Positions 44,392 through 54,559 of a DNA stretch of 64,000 nt are shown here, in pieces; the stretch's first letter is position 1, and every line of letters starts with the position of its first letter. The DNA comes from Dryococelus australis. Taxonomy: Eukaryota > Arthropoda > Insecta > Phasmatodea > Phasmatidae. The notes under the pieces were generated by a model. It had not been told where the DNA came from, did not search any database, and saw nothing but the letters and a program-made list of their open reading frames with translations. The translations under genes and the position numbers were made by a program. Where the stretch lies: the NCBI GenBank assembly GCA_029891345.1, contig CM057000.1:132668163-132732162 (forward strand), written 5' to 3'.

Positions 44392-44486
44392 TATATCAAT
44401 TTCTGTTCGCAAGATTATTAAAAATTTCTGCGAAGTAAAATTTATTGGATTGTCAAGTGTACATTGAAATTATCACAGTGGTTAGA

Positions 44487-44909
44487 GGCTGTTCACGGTA
44501 AAATGAGCACTTTTGAAAACCCCTGCTTAAAATTTACTTGCATGCAAGTTACGTATTCCTCCACCTTACGTAAAATTAACATTGCTATGGGCCTAATTAC
44601 TATATTCATCCGTCGGCCAAATGAAACTGTGATGTTAGAAAGAAAGTAAATACTTTACAAATCTTGCTCATTTTTTACACTTCGATGCATTAAAAAAATA
44701 AAAGGTGAAGATGTAATTTTAAGTTATCACAAATGGTTTCCTTGCACTTTTAATTCAACGTTATGACATATAACTACTTTCCATCCATCGTTACCAACTT
44801 TACTGGGTGAACGTCACTCAGTGAGCACATTAAAATATATGCATGCAGGGCCAGTGACTTTTTGTTCTAAGGTTCGTTTCGTAAAGTGCTCACTTTATCG
44901 TGAACAGCC
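44487..44909 (+). mobile_element. Family A element
   Basis: GGCTGTTCACGGTAAAATGA ... CACTTTATCGTGAACAGCC, 423 bp, with all family landmarks including CCTTACGTAAAATTAAC and TTACCAACTTTACTGGG. Lies about 95 bp from the B element. Confidence 0.75.
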
Positions 44910-44999
44910 TTTAATACGAAAATTTACTACTAACAGGAAAATTCTCGTTGACGTGCCCAGCCGATACTTCATCAACTCTGTCGTCACAGTCATTATCAT

Positions 45000-45283
45000 T
45001 AGAGACCCTAAAATTTCGCGGATTCATCTGAGGACAAGTTCAACTGCATTCACGTGTACACATGTGTCTGTGATTCCATTGGCCCATAGTTTGTTAGACA
45101 CTACCTGAACATCTTTCAACCAATAACGAACCAGCAAGGAACACACGAACCGATTCCCTTGCTACCTGTTCTGGGGTTAAACTGTAGCTACATTCAATGA
45201 ACTACTAAGTGATGCTGGAACGCACAAACGATTGTGAAGTCTAGCTTGTTGCCGAATGAATCCGCGAAATTGCCGGGTCCCTA
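45000..45283. mobile_element. Family E hAT-like element
   Basis: TAGAGACCCTAAAATTTCGC ... GCGAAATTGCCGGGTCCCTA, 284 bp. The flanking 8-mers ATTATCAT and ATCATCAT agree at 7 of 8. Non-coding, MITE-like. Confidence 0.7.
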
Positions 45284-45299
45284 ATCATCATAAATGCGC

Positions 45300-46230
45300 A
45301 GCACAGCACACACACGTGTAATCTGCCGTGTGTATTGTACCAGTTTTCGTCAGCTCAAGTATTCCCAATTATTCTGTGGATGAAGTTGGCTGCGGTGGTG
45401 CTTTAGTCAGATTACTCTCTTCCCACCACCTTCCCCCTTGCATTCAGCTGTTATGACCACCTGCCTGCCAATCAATAGGTAATCTTTAAGCAGCTCATCA
45501 ACGAGTTTCCTTCAACGAGTGACGTCGAGAAGGCAGAAGGCGTAAAGAACTCTCGTTACATATTTCCCGAAAAACTTGTTGATAGACTCAGATATATGAC
45601 TGATCGGCAAAAAACGCGGGGATCTCTCACGCATTGTAGAGATATCTTCAACCATAGATGAACTGAAGGATCGGGGTTATGTCAGACGAGACGCAAAACT
45701 GGCTAGACCAACGAAACAAAATCAATTCGCCATACTACCCAACTATACAAACGATGATGGACACTCTCAAAAAAAATCTCTAATAAGAGTCTCGTAGCTA
45801 ACCTCTTCGCACAAAATATTTCTACCACAGTTGACATTACCAAATAGCCATACTAACTTACCAGGCCAACCAACTAGTTGTAAACATTCCTCAAAAATAG
45901 TCCCCTCACTTCATTCGTTCGCCATATAGAACTCATCCATTTTAAACATCTGCAATAACCAAAATGGAACTTTGTGAAACTGTGATTGCTACAATTTATA
46001 GACGCCCAGTGCCGGAATAATGTATTGAATGGGATTATCACCGCACCTGTACAAAATAGCGTGACTAACCAGTAACAACATGGCGCAGCACACGAACGTC
46101 AATCAGCGCGCGGCATCTTGACACCCTGTCACGGTGGACGGCATACATATACATGTTAGTTGAACATGTGTCATTGCACCGTGTAGAGATTAGTTCAGCT
46201 CTTCTATACTCACCTGCTTGGAGCTGTTTA
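45300..46230. other. Unassigned sequence
   Basis: C- and A-richer than its neighbours from about 45770 to 45990. No gene or repeat recognised. Confidence 0.35.
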
Positions 46231-46234
46231 GAGC

Positions 46235-46340
46235 ATTTGAGAATCATGAGCAAGAGAACAATAAGGGCAACAGTGACATGGGTATCTAGTGCCCCATCAC
46301 TCCTACGCGCAAGGCGCAGGTCGCAGTGTGCAATCACTGT
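46235..46340 (+). repeat. Possible diverged H head
   Basis: AACAATAAGGGCAACAGTGA and the following segment loosely follow the H head (GATAAGGGCGACATTGCC). Peptide similarity is weak. Low certainty. Confidence 0.2.
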
Positions 46341-46423
46341 CGACGGACACTCAAAAGTTCCTCTAAACATATCGTTCTTTATATAGTTTCATTTACTCAA
46401 GACCGCCGTTGCTTCCCGCCTTG

Positions 46424-46632
46424 GGAGCCGACGAGGGTGAAGCGAGGTGAGTATGGAGCAGTGCTGGAATGCAAGTGCGGGGGAAACGGGAGATCCCCGA
46501 GAAAACCCGCCGACCAGCGGCATCATCCGGCACGATTCCCACTTGCGAAAATCAGAGAGTGGCTCGTGTCGGGGATTCAAACCGATTCCCTCGGTGGAAG
46601 GCGAGCAGGCTAACCGCTCGGACACCGCGGGC
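46424..46632 (-). mobile_element. SINE family S1
   Basis: Minus strand: GTGTCCGAGCGGTTAGCCTG (A-box), GGTTTGAATCCCC (B-box), TTTTCGCAAGTGGGAATCG and GGGTTTTCTCGGGGATCTCC. The head and body are well preserved. The 3' tail is short. Confidence 0.75.
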
Positions 46633-46874
46633 CCCAAACAGGAGAATGGGTTGAGCATTATGCTGCAGCCAATGAACAAGTGTGGTCTGCTCGAATTCGT
46701 AGACATCAACATCAAATGGAGTCTATCTTGGTACCACTAAGTGCTAAGGTCTCTGCCAGTCCAGACAAAAAAAGACCAACTATCAAATCCTCGCGCAGCC
46801 GGACCGCGATTGAAGCACACCCGCTCACATGAAAGAGACCGCCTTAACATTCCACTTGTGTGAGCTTAGTTATA

Positions 46875-47746
46875 GGCTGATCATTGTAAAGTGAGCACTT
46901 TTGAGGCCCTAGTTACTTTTTCCTTTCAGCTATGTTTTATCCTTTAACGCTGATGATGCTGTTTTGATGGCGGATTCCGAAGATGATTTGCAAAGATTAT
47001 TATATAGATTCTACCTTGGTTGCCAAAACTGCAATACGAAGATATCTTTAACAAAAACCAGGTCAATGACTGTAAGTAAATTCCCCTTAAGATTTACGTT
47101 AGAACAAGGGAGAAAAATGATTGAACAGGTGATGACAATAACATATTTAGGTGTTGAGATAACAAGTTGAGGATCACTGCAGAATGAAGTTGCACATCAG
47201 GCCAATAAAAAAGCGAGAATAGCGGGCTGCGTGAACGACATCATATGGAATAATAAGTACTTAAACAAGGACACTAAGACAAGCATCTATAAAGCAGTAA
47301 TACGCCCAATATCGACTTACGCTGCTGAGACAAGGGAGAATACCTAAAAAATTAAACGAATCTTAGAGCCAAATGAAATGAATATTTTGAGGAAAATGTA
47401 AGTAAATCCAGGAGAGACAATATCAGAAGCGAAGAGATTAGAAGACAGTTGAATATCCAAGCGAAAGGGGATTGGGTAGAAAGACGAAGAATGGAATGGA
47501 ATTAACACGTATCCCGCATGGCATCGGACAAAATTATGAGCGTGGCAAGAGATACAGCTCGCCTGGAAGACCGAAAAAGAGATGGAAGGAGTCTTAATTT
47601 CTGGATGGAACAGGCTGTAAGCCTACTATGAATAGAAGAAGAAGTACCACCTTTTCAAATAAATATTGTCATGTAAGTAATAAACACCGTGTGACAATTA
47701 TTTCAAATGAGAGGGTTTTCAAAAGTGCTCACTTTACAGGGAATAG
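46875..47746 (+). mobile_element. Family B element split by a non-LTR retrotransposon fragment
   Basis: Left part 46875-46948 (GGCTGATCATTGTAAAGTGA, CAGCTATGTTTTATCCTTTA) and right part 47647-47746 (TTTTCAAATAAATATTGTCA ... GTGCTCACTTTACAGGGAAT) join into one B element when the inserted RT sequence is removed. Confidence 0.65.
46949..47646 (+). pseudogene. Decayed reverse transcriptase C-terminal fragment (non-LTR retrotransposon)
   Basis: The frame opens within the RT active site: ADD of the (Y)ADD box, then AVLMADSEDDLQRLLYRF and, further on, MTITYLGVEIT. This is the usual order in insect endonuclease-reverse transcriptase elements. A stop follows at 47168. Later segments such as YKAVIRPISTYAAET and RKMxVNPGETISEAKR continue the family pattern across more stops and shifts. 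The 3' end is GAATAGAAGAAGAAG, a simple-repeat tail. 5'-truncated, dead copy; no clear target duplication. Confidence 0.75.
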
Positions 47747-47749
47747 TAT

Positions 47750-48020
47750 CTATCTAGCGCGCGCCCGGCGACGGGGCAGCTGGCTTGCACGCTGTTGACT
47801 GGCTGCAGGTGCGTGCGTGAGGATCAGCAGGTGTGCGCAGCCCCTCACGCACGCACCTGCCCCAGGCCGGCACGAGACCTCGTCTGCAGACCTCCCAATC
47901 CCCACCCCCCACTACCCCCCCCCCAACACACCCAAACATGGGACTTCAGCCACCGTCCCCTGCGCCAAGCCTTGTGCCACCGACACACTATGTTTGGACG
48001 TACAGAAGAAACATTTACAT
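47750..48020. other. GC-rich block with C-rich tract
   Basis: GTGCGTGCGTGAGG and CACGCACGCACCTG form an inverted pair around 47810-47860, followed by C runs near 47910-47930. No recognised gene; the frames are composition-driven. Confidence 0.3.
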
Positions 48021-48026
48021 TATATT

Positions 48027-48661
48027 TAGATTCCCGGAGATCTCGCGGGTTCGTCATAGGACAAGAGAAACTGCATCCACGCGTAAAGGCTGTTCACGAT
48101 AAAGTGAGCACTTTTGAAAAAAATCTTAGGAAAAAGTCACAGCTCCTACTCGCATATATAATAACTCGCGCACCGAGTGACATGCATCCAGCATCTAAAC
48201 GTCGAATAAAAAGTTTTTGTTAGCAATTTCTGATAACTTAAATTATTTCTTCCACTTTCGGTTTTTTTTAATGTATCTAAGTGTAAAGAATACCACATTT
48301 GTAAAATATTTACTTTTCTAATAATTCCACTTTTTCAACCGACTAAAGCATGAACAAAGTGAAGAGGCCCGTGGCAAGGTTAATTTTACATAAGGTGGAA
48401 GAATACACAATGTGCATACAAGTAGATCTTAAGCAGGGTTTTCAAAAGTGCTCACTTTACAGTGAACCGCTTATACGTGTGCTTGTACTTCCATGGGAAC
48501 ACAATTTGTTAGGACACGCCCCCGACGACTTGCAACCAATAACGAACCTGCAATGAAAACGAGAACAGGCGTGGTGTTAAAACTTCAGCAACAGCCACTG
48601 ATGCTCGACTTCACGACGGGTTACCGAGTCTCATCTTGCTGCCGAAGTTGCCGGGTCTGTA
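48027..48661. mobile_element. Family E hAT-like element with perfect 8-bp duplication, split by family A
   Basis: TAGATTCCCGGAGATCTCGC on the left and GAAGTTGCCGGGTCTGTA on the right are flanked by identical ATTATATT (48019-48026, 48662-48669). The inner 48088-48470 is a family A element. Without it the E element is about 252 bp. Confidence 0.75.
48088..48470 (-). mobile_element. Family A element nested in family E
   Basis: GGCTGTTCACGATAAAGTGA ... TCACTTTACAGTGAACCGC. Inverse orientation relative to most copies (AGTAGATCTTAAGCAGGG near the right end). It inserted into E after E arrived. Confidence 0.7.
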
Positions 48662-48671
48662 ATTATATTTA

Positions 48672-49096
48672 TAAGGTCCATGCTCGGTTACTTCCAACGT
48701 TTATGAAGCCTTGCTGAAGTTCTACTTCCCAGATATTCCTCCGCCTCATGCAAACAAAGCTTAACTAAGTCTAGAAAATTACGCCAAAGGAACAACACAC
48801 CGAATTCGTGCGTTCTCAAGGTAATAATATTTTGCATTACAAATATTTCTCATGAAGTATTAACAACATATCTATTTTCTCCCTGTTTTTGTTAATATTA
48901 ATTAAACATGAAATATTATTTTATAAGATATCAATTTCATGTTAAATTTAATCAAAATTAAGGTAATTTCATGTTAACGCAAGTATAAAACGCTTGTGAT
49001 ACACGACAGATATAGGAAACAAAACGTCATACATAGGGTGAATTTTCAAAGGTTTGATTCAAAAAGTGCGAAGTAACAGCGAATAGACTGAACTAT
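48672..49096 (+). mobile_element. Family C element
   Basis: Begins just after the E duplication with TAAGGTCCATGCTCGGTTAC and runs through CCTCCGCCTCATGCAAACAA, ACGCTTGTGATACACGAC and GTGAATTTTCAAAGGTTTGA to CGAATAGACTGAAC. Non-coding. Confidence 0.6.
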
Positions 49097-49289
49097 AGGC
49101 TTGAATTTCCAGGATCCTCAGCTGTCTAGGTTTTCAAGTAACGTAAGAACATTTGTTTAACCACCTGCCTTATAAGACCGTTCGGTCACACGTAGGGTTT
49201 CCAGACGCCCACGACAAAACAGGACATTGTGACGGTTGTCGCACAATTCAGGAAACGCTGTCACGACACACGTTACATGTAACGAGGGA

Positions 49290-49480
49290 GTCCGGGCCGG
49301 AGGACACGCTGCGCACACCTCGTGTGAGCCCGGTGTTAGGTTTTGGAAAAGGGGGGGGGGGGCGCCTAGACGGTGCTGTCCGCGCGCGTGGACCACAGTG
49401 TGTTCGCTCCCTCGAAGTGTTGCATGGCAGGAGACTGCTGGTGGCGCCGTGGCGGATGTGACGTCACGAAGAAACGACAA
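49290..49480. other. GC-rich block with 12-G run
   Basis: CpG-rich DNA with a G run at 49351-49362. Overlapping frames on both strands have no recognised motifs. Confidence 0.3.
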
Positions 49481-49555
49481 GGCTCCCACCTACGCGTACC
49501 TGTCACTTGAACCGCGTTGCATGAGCGTTTGAAATGCTCCTTTTTATGCGTAACT

Positions 49556-49818
49556 ATCCAAGCGTGCGTCCCATGTTTCGATCTACGAAAATAACACATA
49601 CTTCAGAAGAGGACGGTTGAGTATTTTGAAAACGTCGCTCATATTAGAAATACCATCCCATAGTACTCCAAAAATGGCTAAAAGCTACATTTTCAAAGCG
49701 CTGTATCTCAAAATATACGCGTCAGATCCATACCAAACTACCCTAGGACCAAACATTGAACGTTTCTACAGATGGGACGCCGCCACCTACCTATGGGACT
49801 TTCAGCGGTGACTCTGAG
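49556..49818 (-). repeat. Dispersed repeat H, tail part
   Basis: Minus strand: CGCTGAAAGTCCCATAGG region, then TTTGAGATACAGCGCTTTGA and TTTCGTAGATCGAAACATGG, matching the H tail at 5829-6103. Confidence 0.6.
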
Positions 49819-49819
49819 T

Positions 49820-50440
49820 ACGAGACGACGATGGCGGACGAGGTGTGTGTGGTGTGAATGGACGAGAGGGCGTGAAACCCGAAGAGTGAAGGCTACTCTC
49901 TACTGACGTGAGTGCGATCGCAGAACTCTACAACATTGCGGACTGGCGGGAGATGGACTGAACTGAGGTGGGACTGTGTGAACGTGTAGTATAGATTTCA
50001 CTGTAAATATTCAAACGGTCAAATGTGGACGCATAATTGATAAAATAATCAAACAGATTGATACACTGTATATTGGGAGTGATCTTCAATTTTTCAATTT
50101 CATAATTTTATTTACGGTAATTAAAAGACTGTATTAATTGGAGTCATTATTTGTAACAGCAAGTGATATCACTTTATTGTGAGATATTGGGTAGAGAGAA
50201 TTTTGTTTGTAGTTAATGTAAACAAAACTAGAAAATTATAATTAATTCATTTATTTGATTAAGGCCTCCATCCCTTAACGAACTTGGTTTAGCCCACTTA
50301 ATATCTAGACAGAGAAATTGCAACAGTATTTTGAGGAGGAGACTTATAGAGGGACTTGATCAGAACCTCTACAAGAACTTAGCTACCCACGTTCCACCAC
50401 GAACGGTAAAAGGTCTCGACGCCACTGAGATGGACAGAGA
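49820..50440. other. Unassigned sequence
   Basis: No gene or element recognised. AT-rich from about 49990. Confidence 0.4.
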
Positions 50441-50451
50441 GCGAAGGAGGC

Positions 50452-50473
50452 TGTGTGTGTGTGTGTGTGTGTG

Positions 50474-50536
<63 letters not shown>
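50452..50536 (+). repeat. (TG)n followed by (GA)n microsatellite
   Basis: About 21 bp of TG repeats run into about 64 bp of GA repeats. Frames of 80-160 codons here are artefacts of the repeat. Confidence 0.95.
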
Positions 50537-50539
<3 letters not shown>

Positions 50540-50569
50540 GGCACGGGCGAGTCGGTTTACTTGCGAACG

Positions 50570-51260
50570 TTTGCCAACTGTGCTCGTTACGTGGCCGAAA
50601 CTTGGCTTGCTGCGAGGCCTGTGTGTGTGTGTGTGAGTGTGTGTGTGGTGGAGTTGTTAGGGGGGGTTTGTCGGGGGGGGGGGGGGGCGGTGTTGTAGGA
50701 TCCTTCCAGAGGGCTGCGGTGGTGGTGGTGGCGAGGGTCAAAAACAGCTTCGCAACAACCAATTTACTCGGGCGCGGGAATTTTTACACCCCCGCCCCTC
50801 CGCACGGCGAGCGCGAAGGAAGACGCCCAGCGTCTTCTGGGAAATCAATGTTGCCTCTGGATTGTGGCCGCGGCGCTGGGTCAGGGGCCCCGCCAAGATG
50901 GCGAGGATGCCTGTTCCATCTCGTCTCCTCAGGTTAACCCTCCCCTCCCGGACCCCTTCAACGTCTAGGATTAGCTCATCTCTGGCAGCTGCTGAAGTCA
51001 TCAACGTCTCCAGACGCGCATGTCGCAAAAACCGCGACATACGCCGACTTGACATCTCGGGAGAGCCTGTCAACCGCCGGTGCAAGAGGCGGAAGAAGAA
51101 AAAGAAGCCCTCTCTTTCCCCCCCCCCCCCCCTTTTTCATACACCTAGCCAATCGCGTTCTTCAGAAACGAACGGTTCACCCGTCAGCTGGGGAATTGTC
51201 GAGGGACTGCGACGTTTTGAAAGTTTTTTTTTGGGGGGAGGAGGGGGGGATTTGAAAGCA
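50570..51260. promoter_or_regulatory. GC-rich island with AAGATGGCG motif (possible CpG promoter)
   Basis: CpG-rich DNA with a 15-G run (50673-50687) and a C run near 51120. GCCAAGATGGCGAGG at 50890 combines a strong initiation context with a YY1/Pho-type AAGATGGCG box. The ATG at 50895 opens a frame of about 130 codons with a basic RRCKRRKKKKKP stretch, ending at 51287. No family is recognised, and low complexity makes the frame doubtful. The promoter role is inferred. Confidence 0.25.
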
Positions 51261-51930
51261 TTTTCGCGGCTATGGATCTTAAATTAAATATACGGGGACA
51301 GAACGCCGCGGTCCAAATTCGAACGAATGAAATGAAAGTATTTCGTGTTATCGCGTCTCCCTTATTCTCCTCCGCGCAACATTTTCCTGCAGAAAATTAT
51401 GCTGGAGGGTACAACGAAGTTTCGCAAGCGATGAAGAAACGTACCGAAAAGTGGCGAAATATACATCACGACAGAACAGAAAAAATAAGTCTTTAAACTC
51501 AGACTGTGTTCCAATTGTAAGTACATACGTGTTATGCATACACATATGCGTACTTGCCTTTGTGTACACTTATCCTGACTATTCGGACGAGTTTTTTTTT
51601 CTGCCTGTACTTTATACTCATCGCACAACCTGGTGTAAATAAAACGAACTACTAGAAAGTAAACATGTGTTCTGTCATTCTGAGCTAACAACCCTGTAGT
51701 CTTTGCAAATAAAAAATATAATAATGCATTTATCATGTGTACGAGAGCTAGGTTATTATGAACTAACCCCACAAGATAAATCGTGAGTCAGTGTGTTTAG
51801 GAACGCAAAACAAAACAGGCAGCGAGTTTTGGGAAATTATGTGAGCATACAGCTTAGAATATGTTTTTACTTCATGTCCATTAAAGATAAAACTGCCGGT
51901 ATTGGGAAAGCTAACCTTGCAACTACTACA
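51260..51930. other. Unassigned sequence
   Basis: AT-rich with short frames. No recognised gene or element. Confidence 0.4.
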
Positions 51931-51936
51931 CACATT

Positions 51937-51962
51937 CGTATGTGTGTGTGTGTGTGTGTGTG
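51937..51962 (+). repeat. (TG)n microsatellite
   Basis: Perfect TG repeats. Confidence 0.9.
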
Positions 51963-52280
51963 GTGTGTATGCGCGCTCGTGATACTCCTGAGAAACACAA
52001 GCTAAAATACTTACAACAGTTTACGTAAGGTCCAATAGAACAACATTTTATGTATGGAATTTGTTGATTTTCGAACTTAAGTCCAACGATATGCAACGTG
52101 CAATTCAATAACAGGGTAAACAAACATGGCGACCGCCGCAAGTATGTAAATTCACCCAGCAAGTAAGCATCCTCGTGTACTTTGCAAGTACAGACGCCGT
52201 GTGTACTATACTAGGAATTGGTGCGGTGCTAGTGTACACTCGTAACGTCAAAGGCGGGGCTAATTATGGACATGTATATA

Positions 52281-52832
52281 CACTATCGACCAAAAAGTAA
52301 TTGGGCACCTGTCCACAATGTTTGCTCGGTGGTTGTCACCCAGTTAGAATCTCGTAGGGCCACCTCTTGCGGCTATAACAACAGCCACCCTGTCTGGCAT
52401 GCTCTCTACGAGTGATTGCAGGACATCCACGTGGATTCGTCGCCATTCCTCTTACAACCATTCCGTGAGTTGAGCTATGGATTTGGGCCGCGCCTGACGA
52501 GTCCTCACCCGGCGATACAATTCGTCCCAAAGATGTTCTATGGGGTTGAGGTCGGGGCTCTGGGCGGGCCAGTCCAATCGGCATACATGTTGTCGGCGTA
52601 CCACTGCATAGTAGCCCTTGAAACATGGCACCTAGCATTGTCATCCTGTAAGTAACACGGGTCCATTCCGTAAAAACGCCACATTTCATTATCCAGAATG
52701 TTACAATAGGCCTCTGTGTTCATGCTACAATGGACAAACACCAGCGGTCCTACGCCGAATGCCGTGAAACACAACTGACTTATTGAATTTACCTATCTTC
52801 ACGAGAGCCCAATTACTTTTTGGTAGATAGTG
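52281..52832 (-). mobile_element. Internally deleted Tc1-like transposon
   Basis: Inverted ends CACTATCGACCAAAAAGTAA and, read inverted, CACTATCTACCAAAAAGTAA, with TA on both sides (52279-52280, 52833-52834). Minus-strand transposase remnant: GPLVFVHCSMNTEAYCNILD, then LQDDNARCHVSR containing the second catalytic Asp. After a frameshift near 52580, the third catalytic residue follows in the NPIEHLWDELYRRV box. The N-terminal DNA-binding domain and first Asp are deleted; only about 57 bp separate the 5' end from the residual frame. 552 bp against about 1.6 kb for a full Tc1 element. Not functional. Confidence 0.9.
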
Positions 52833-52892
52833 TACTTGAAGGGAATTGGGACACATCCTTTATTCACAGAATGTAAAAGCTTATGAGAAGTG

Positions 52893-53117
52893 AAGTGAAG
52901 ATATTTGGGCGGCTCATCACATGATGACGGGGAAGTGAGGTGAGTATGGAGCAGCACCGGAATGAAAAGGCGGGGAAAATCGGAGAACCCCGAGAAAACC
53001 CGCCAACCAGCGGCATCGTTCGGCACCCGACACGATGCCCAGATTCGAAAATCCGGACGCGGCCCTGCAGGAAATCGAAGCCGGTTTGCCTACGTGCGAG
53101 GCAAGTAGTCGAACCAC
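52893..53117 (-). mobile_element. SINE family S1, diverged
   Basis: Body motifs GGTGAGTATGGAGCAGCACC, CCGAGAAAACCCGCC and CAGCGGCATCGTTCGGCAC are clear on the plus strand. The tRNA-like head is damaged (GAGGCAAGTAGTCGAACCAC). It contains a short CGGCACCCGACACGATGCCC duplication not seen in the other copies. Confidence 0.65.
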
Positions 53118-53123
53118 TATATA

Positions 53124-53328
53124 GGCTGTTCACGGTAAAGTGAGCACTTTTGAATGCCCTCTCATAGTCAATAAATACATTCTATTTTAACCTCAGACGT
53201 AAACTTCCCAGTGCGGTGGAATATATACCTTGTGTTTATTACTTACATGACAATATTTATTTTAAAAGGTAGTTCCAGAATGGGAAATGGCTGGAAGAAA
53301 AAAAAGAACTAGGGCTTCAAAAGTGCTA
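53124..53328 (-). mobile_element. Family B element, truncated at the right
   Basis: GGCTGTTCACGGTAAAGTGA on the left and GGGCTTCAAAAGTGCT on the right, where the sequence switches to family C. The interior follows B in inverse orientation (TGTTTATTACTTACATGACA). Confidence 0.6.
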
Positions 53329-53507
53329 TAGATAAAATATGAATAACATTTCAATTTAACATGAAAAAAAAATGACTTCTATGAACACAAATATAAAACG
53401 CTTGTGATACAGGGCGTATTTAGAAAATCACTAACCACGTCATATATGAGGAGATTTTTCATAGGTTTGATTCAAAAAGGCCGAAGAAATCGTAAATGGA
53501 CTATGTT
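53329..53507 (+). mobile_element. Family C element, right part only
   Basis: Joined to the B element without a gap. Contains ACGCTTGTGATACAGGGCGT, GGTTTGATTCAAAAAGGCCG and AATCGTAAATGGACTATG. Confidence 0.55.
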
Positions 53508-53813
53508 CTTTACCGGAAATTAAAGACGGCCCCGAGATAACTGTAAATGTGTAATACCACCTAACATGAAAACATCAGAGTTCAACGACATCATTGCATT
53601 CTGGTAGACAGTTAGAGTACCGACAAATAGCCTGGGGACGTTTTTGTTCTTTGTGACGTCCTGTTCTCTAGCACACTGCATGCTTACTGACGTTGGCTGG
53701 GCGGATGTGTGTTTTTGCATATATTTTGAATCAAGCCTTTGGAAAATCGCCCCATGAATTTCCTTAATACTTCCTGTACCACAAGCCCTTCGTCCTTGGG
53801 TTGACACAAAACT

Positions 53814-54546
53814 ACACTGTTAGAAAAATTTCCTTCAGTTCATTTCACGGAAAAGTGCTGGAAAAAATTTATCCAGAGATATCAGTAAACTCTCCGTAAA
53901 ATTACGGACACATTGATTTTCAAAAACGGACTTTCAGTAAAATTCACGGAACGTCTTCTTTAATTCCCTAGTTAGTTTTCTGTACGTCTAATATAAATAA
54001 TATGGAATATCTGTTCATTTCAATTCTTATTATGTGTGTGTTCTAGTGTGCATAAAAACATATTTTTAAAAAGTTTGAATATTTATACGTACGCAAAATT
54101 TGAACCTGAGTCAAAAAGTTGCAAGTTCACGACCCTAACCACTTGCCTACAACTCTCACGTGGCGAATATGGTAAAACGTTTGAATTTCTATGTTAGTCA
54201 CATAAACAACTTTTTTGGTTTCTATCAAAGTTTGTGTATTTTAGGTGTTGCTAAGTGTTACAGACGCTTGTTGTTAATTTCTTAATTTTTGAAAGAACAG
54301 GTCTTAGTCACATGGATAACCTTAACTGCCGCAGAAACGATAATATCCTGGTTACAGTAGCGAAGAAAGCTTCGTGTAGACTCGGCATTGTTCGTGCCCG
54401 AAACCCGAAGTTATAGGAAATACGGAGATTTTCCGTATTTTGTATTTGCGCACTTAACTCTGTTTTTCGTCATTACGGATTGTGTTTCCGTATATTTACT
54501 GTGCATTTTCGTAGAAATTTCCGTATACGGAAAATTTTAACAGTTT
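53814..54546. mobile_element. Family M inverted-repeat element with tRNA-like core, copy 1
   Basis: Ends ACACTGTTAGAAAAATTTCC and, read inverted, AACTGTTAAAATTTTCC. Subterminal regions repeat a short palindromic motif (CTCCGTAAAATTACGGACA near 53889; TTCCGTATACGGAAAA near 54519). In the centre, on the minus strand (about 54085-54165), GTAGGCAAGTGGTTAGGGTC resembles a Pol III A-box and CAGGTTCAAATTTTG, about 45 bp on, a B-box. Combines DNA-transposon ends with a SINE-like core. Superfamily unknown. Confidence 0.45.
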
Positions 54547-54559
54547 GCCATTACCGCTA

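Noticed and set aside
45490..45660. Coding-like stretch resembling a retroelement polyprotein
   Set aside because: One frame is open for about 50 codons but has no recognisable motif and is followed by many stops.
50331..50937. Frames of 80-160 codons rich in R/E or S/L and V/C
   Set aside because: Produced by the TG and GA microsatellites and the G run.
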